Shown piece by piece: positions 49,981-52,667 of a DNA stretch of 52,667 nt (position 1 is the stretch's first letter; each line of letters opens with the position of its first letter). Source of the stretch: an uncultured Clostridia bacterium (GTDB taxonomy: Bacteria; Bacillota; Clostridia; UBA1381; UMGS1253); assembly GCA_934456295.1 (NCBI GenBank), contig CAKSHB010000007.1:1-52667 (forward strand), given 5' to 3'. Position numbers and translations under genes: made by a program. A model generated the notes under the pieces. That model was not told where the DNA came from, searched no databases, and worked only from the letters and a program-made list of their open reading frames with translations.

Positions 49981-50706
49981 ATGATTATTTCTATATGTGA
50001 TGACCAAATAAATGAACTTGAAAACATAAAGCAAATTGTATTGGAATATGCAAAAACACATCCTGAGCTGCATATTAGCGTTAACTGTTTCTTAAATCCT
50101 CTTGATATGTTAGACGATATAGCAAAATGCGGTGCCCCGGATATTGCGTTACTTGATATATGTATGCCCGGCGTTTTAGGGACTGAAATTGCAAAGGAAC
50201 TCCAAAACAAAAGTGATGAAAGTACAGACGTCGTTTTTTTAACGACAAGCTCTGAATTTGCGGTTGAAGCATTTGCACTGCATGTTAATGACTATTTAAC
50301 AAAACCTTTCACAAAAGAAAGGCTTATCGACACACTCGACAGGATCATTGAAAAAAGAAACAAGCGTTTATTTGTGCCTGTGAGCTGTGGTCGTGAAATA
50401 CACCGTATTGATTTATATCAAGTAATTTATGTTGAATCGAAAAATCACAATGTTGAAATATTCTTAAAATCCGGGAAAAACATAAAAACACGCACTCCCC
50501 TCGCCGATATAAAAACTTTATGCCATAAGATTAAAGGGTTTATATCTGTCGGTGCCTCATATATTGTAAATCTAAGATGCGTGCAAAGCATTCTTCAAAC
50601 CGAACTCATTTTGATAAACGGACAAAGAATACCGATTCCGAGACGCTTGCAAAATGATGTAAAAGAACAGTATTTCAGTTTCTACATAGAGGAGGCGACA
50701 AAATAA
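49981..50706 (+). CDS. LytTR-family response regulator (AgrA/ComE type)
   Basis: A 241-residue regulator. The receiver domain (about 1-120) has the acidic pair CDD (7-8), phospho-acceptor Asp59 in LLDICMPG and the conserved Lys in YLTKPF. The C-terminal LytTR DNA-binding domain (about 132-235) includes VIYVESKNHNVEIFL and FISVGASYIVNLRCV. Such regulators control bacteriocin, quorum-sensing or surface genes from direct-repeat sites. AAAGGAGG precedes the ATG. The stop overlaps the kinase start by one nt. Confidence 0.93.
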   Translation: MIISICDDQINELENIKQIVLEYAKTHPELHISVNCFLNPLDMLDDIAKCGAPDIALLDICMPGVLGTEIAKELQNKSDESTDVVFLTTSSEFAVEAFALHVNDYLTKPFTKERLIDTLDRIIEKRNKRLFVPVSCGREIHRIDLYQVIYVESKNHNVEIFLKSGKNIKTRTPLADIKTLCHKIKGFISVGASYIVNLRCVQSILQTELILINGQRIPIPRRLQNDVKEQYFSFYIEEATK

Positions 50707-51977
50707 TGATGTATGCATTTACGGTAATGACATTGCTCGGGATTTCACATTTCCTTTTCTTTTGGGTAATGACAGAGCCTAAATATTCAAGAAGTAAGAC
50801 GGCACTGATTTATTCGGGATTTGTTGTTTTGTTCGTGTGCCTTACAACGCTTATTTATGCGATATTCGGAAATAGTATCGGCTACTTCTCAATAGCCTTT
50901 ACGAGTACAATAGTTGTGGCATTTTTAATTTTTCTGTTTACCTCAGCCGACCCGATCTGTAAAAAAGTTTTTCTGTTCATAAGTTATGCAAATGCATTTT
51001 GTATATTTGTGTGCATTTCACTTATGCTGTGCAGAGTATTGTTCAAAGGAGCACCCGACATTTTTGTGTATTATGCGAGGAATATCGTAAGAACGGTTTT
51101 GTTTCTTCCTATGGCTTATGTATATGTGCGGTTTTTGCGTCCATCGGTAAGAGCAGTATCCGGACAGCGGCGAAAAACATGGTATTCCATATTAACCGTT
51201 TCATTTTTGTTTTTGGTGATTTTTGCATTATTTGTAATGATATTTTCTGACAAGTACGAACGCATAGGCGATTATGCCCCGTTTTTTGCAGTTTCCGTTT
51301 TGATATACGCATCAATTCTATGGGTTATATTCGGCACAATTAAGTCTATGATAGATGAAAGCAACACGGAATTAATTAACCAAAACATAGCTTATCTGCA
51401 AGGACAGCTTAAGACCGCAAAAGAAAATGAACTGTCGGCAAAAACAGTCCGCCACGATTTCAGACACCATAATCAGAATATTGAAACTATGCTTGAAAAA
51501 GGGGAAGTTGATGAGGCTTTATGTTACTTGAAACAATACAATGACAGCTTAGATGAAATAAAGCCGAATGATTTTTGCCCCAACATTACAGTGAATGCTA
51601 TTTTGACCAGTTTTTATACAAATGCGCAAAAGAACGGTCTTTCAATTTCCATTGAAGCAGATACCGCAGAACACACCGCCATATCCGATATGGATTTTGT
51701 GGCTGTTTTGTCGAATCTTTTGGAAAATGCCGTAAACGGCTGTGTTGAATGTCAATCTGACGGCAAAATAACAGTGAATATCCGAACGGTCGCAAATAAG
51801 ATTGTGATTGTGTGTTCCAACCCTTGCAGAAAAGATATTCAGATAGAGAACAATATGCTTAAAAAACGAGGTATCGGTATTTCCAGTATTCTTTCGGCAA
51901 TCCGAAAATATGACGGCGACATAAAATACAGTTATGAGAATAATATACTGACAGTTTGTATTATTTTGAATTTTTAA
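50706..51977 (+). CDS. GHKL-domain sensor histidine kinase (AgrC type)
   Basis: A 423-residue membrane kinase with about six hydrophobic helices in residues 1-220. A helical dimerisation segment with VRHDFRHHNQNI follows, the phosphorylated His being about residue 250 (the AgrC-type H-box is usually RHD-x-x-N/H). The C-terminal HATPase_c_5 domain contains LSNLLENAVNGC (N-box) and KRGIGISSILSA (G-box). The ligand is probably a peptide pheromone or other extracellular signal, inferred from the class. It is coupled to the regulator through TAATG. Confidence 0.92.
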   Translation: MMYAFTVMTLLGISHFLFFWVMTEPKYSRSKTALIYSGFVVLFVCLTTLIYAIFGNSIGYFSIAFTSTIVVAFLIFLFTSADPICKKVFLFISYANAFCIFVCISLMLCRVLFKGAPDIFVYYARNIVRTVLFLPMAYVYVRFLRPSVRAVSGQRRKTWYSILTVSFLFLVIFALFVMIFSDKYERIGDYAPFFAVSVLIYASILWVIFGTIKSMIDESNTELINQNIAYLQGQLKTAKENELSAKTVRHDFRHHNQNIETMLEKGEVDEALCYLKQYNDSLDEIKPNDFCPNITVNAILTSFYTNAQKNGLSISIEADTAEHTAISDMDFVAVLSNLLENAVNGCVECQSDGKITVNIRTVANKIVIVCSNPCRKDIQIENNMLKKRGIGISSILSAIRKYDGDIKYSYENNILTVCIILNF

Positions 51978-52018
51978 AATCTAAAGACCAATTACGCTTC
52001 AAAATCAACCAATTACGA

Positions 52019-52048
52019 CAAAAACCATCCGCAAGGGTGGTTTTTTGT
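52019..52048 (+). terminator. Intrinsic terminator of the two-component operon
   Basis: A stem AAAACCATCC/GGGTGGTTTT with a short loop and T6, following the kinase stop by about 45 nt. Confidence 0.85.
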
Positions 52049-52109
52049 TATAATGGTAATGGTTTTTTGTTGTACTTTAAGTTTGATTGAATGCTCGGAG
52101 GTGAAAATA

Positions 52110-52364
52110 TTGTTTTTCAGAAAGAAAAAAATCACATTTGATCAAGTGGCAAAATTTAATTACGAATTGGATACCAATGAGAAATTAAAAGAGGAGCTTA
52201 AAAACCTTGCATTATGCAGAAACGATATAAGTAAGACCGAATATCTGTCAAGGATGCTTAGCTTATTTAGCAACGAGGGGATTAATATTACTCTCAAAGA
52301 ACTTGATATGCTCCTTTTACTGCGAAAAAAGACAGACCAAATGCTTCTGGAAAGAAACAAGTAA
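52110..52364 (+). CDS. Small charged protein of unknown function
   Basis: Predicted 84-residue cytoplasmic protein from a TTG at 52110, eight nt after GGAGG. It is highly charged and helical (FDQVAKFNYELDTNEKLKEE; SRMLSLFSNEGINI; LLLLRKKTDQML). The 103-residue frame from 52053 reaches into the terminator and lacks a ribosome site. It lies just after the two-component genes and before a secreted protein. Family not recognised. Confidence 0.5.
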   Translation: MFFRKKKITFDQVAKFNYELDTNEKLKEELKNLALCRNDISKTEYLSRMLSLFSNEGINITLKELDMLLLLRKKTDQMLLERNK

Positions 52365-52410
52365 CCTAATAATATATAAATATATAAAAAATAAATTTGA
52401 GAGGTGCAAA

Positions 52411-52667
52411 ATGATGTTTAAAAAAGTGAAAAGTTTATTATCACTGCTTATCTGTATATCGGTATTGTGTACCGTTATGCCGATAACAAGCTATGCAGCA
52501 GATGCAGCGGAAAATGTGGCAAGCGTTACATTTAACGGGAACACAGAATATTACACAACAATCGACGATGCGTGGAATGCGGCAGTTGCGTTGGATACCG
52601 CTGCGGAAAATAAAGCAACGATTAAGCTACTTGCTGATTGTACGGCAGAAAATACGCTCACAAATAC
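52411..52667 (+). CDS. Secreted surface protein, 3' truncated by window edge
   Basis: The start of a large exported protein. An M-M-F-K-K-V-K start leads into a 20-residue hydrophobic signal (SLLSLLICISVLCTVMPI) and a likely signal-peptidase site after YAA, then a mature part (ASVTFNGNTEYYTTIDDAWN and on to ATIKLLADCTAENTL). This reads like the first repeat of a beta-helix or right-handed surface protein. GAGAGG precedes the ATG. It could be a target of the LytTR system upstream. Confidence 0.7.
   Translation, partial: MMFKKVKSLLSLLICISVLCTVMPITSYAADAAENVASVTFNGNTEYYTTIDDAWNAAVALDTAAENKATIKLLADCTAENTLTN

Noticed and set aside
1..52667. CRISPR arrays, tRNA and rRNA genes
   Set aside because: No regularly spaced direct repeats, tRNA cloverleaf hallmarks (GGTTCGAATCC-type T-arms) or rRNA segments were recognised in the intergenic regions.

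Overview
The window reads as a chromosomal segment of a spore-forming, anaerobic, Gram-positive bacterium of the Clostridia, probably a gut-type member. The evidence is a complete cotJA-cotJB-cotJC spore-coat operon, a rubrerythrin/[2Fe-2S]/rubredoxin operon, an ECF vitamin-transporter S component, a lysine riboswitch, strong AGGAGG-type ribosome-binding sites and many sigma-A promoters of TTGACA-N17-TATAAT type. I saw no tRNA, rRNA or CRISPR array.

Layout. (1) 1-4.1 kb: methionine ABC importer (metQ partial, metI, metN) interrupted by an oppositely oriented DUF5662 gene, then mnmA. (2) 4.2-7.0 kb: bioY under a BirA-type operator that overlaps a consensus promoter, tadA, a zinc-ribbon membrane protein and an aldo/keto reductase. 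(3) 7.0-11.0 kb: a lysine/DAP cluster on the minus strand (asd, dapA, dapB and a stand-alone tandem-ACT protein) headed by a lysine riboswitch with its own promoter and terminator. (4) 11.0-17.1 kb: dtd, a Fur/Zur-type regulator followed by a zinc importer (znuA, znuC, znuB), then acetolactate synthase (ilvB, ilvH).

(5) 17.1-26.2 kb: a carbohydrate locus with a divergent DUF4091 glycoside-hydrolase-like gene and a seven-gene plus-strand operon: two TIM-barrel isomerase/epimerase genes, a Gfo/Idh/MocA oxidoreductase, mannonate dehydratase, a mannonate-oxidoreductase-like SDR, uronate isomerase and a HAD phosphatase. It probably takes a glucuronate- or galacturonate-containing glycoside to 2-keto-3-deoxygluconate. 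(6) 26.2-32.1 kb: rodA, an AraC regulator, coaX with a pantothenate-type ECF S component, and an ABC-F ATPase. (7) 32.1-38.3 kb: a CPA1 antiporter/MATE/membrane-protein operon, class II aldolase, and a CorA-type Mg2+ transporter preceded by a short leader ORF. (8) 38.3-42.2 kb: the peroxide-defence operon, a ThuA-like protein and the cotJ operon. (9) 42.2-48.4 kb: an auxin-efflux-type carrier, a PHP hydrolase, an oligopeptide-type binding lipoprotein, pgeF and uvrC.

(10) 48.4 kb to the end is a different, AT-richer accessory tract. It begins with fragments of an IS30-type transposase, a serine recombinase and a tyrosine integrase. Next come a truncated ComEC-like protein tail with an Ada-type zinc module, a LytTR response regulator with a GHKL sensor kinase (AgrA/AgrC type), a small protein, and the start of a secreted protein that runs off the window.

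The most unusual signal is a leader repeat of about 97 nt found twice, directly before dapA and before znuC. Two conserved blocks (5 differences in 78 aligned positions, counted by eye) flank a diverged linker of nearly constant length. It folds a hairpin whose loop can pair with a downstream block, and the conservation runs through the Shine-Dalgarno and start codon. It looks like a structured cis-regulatory RNA or a start-codon-associated dispersed repeat that I cannot match to a known class.
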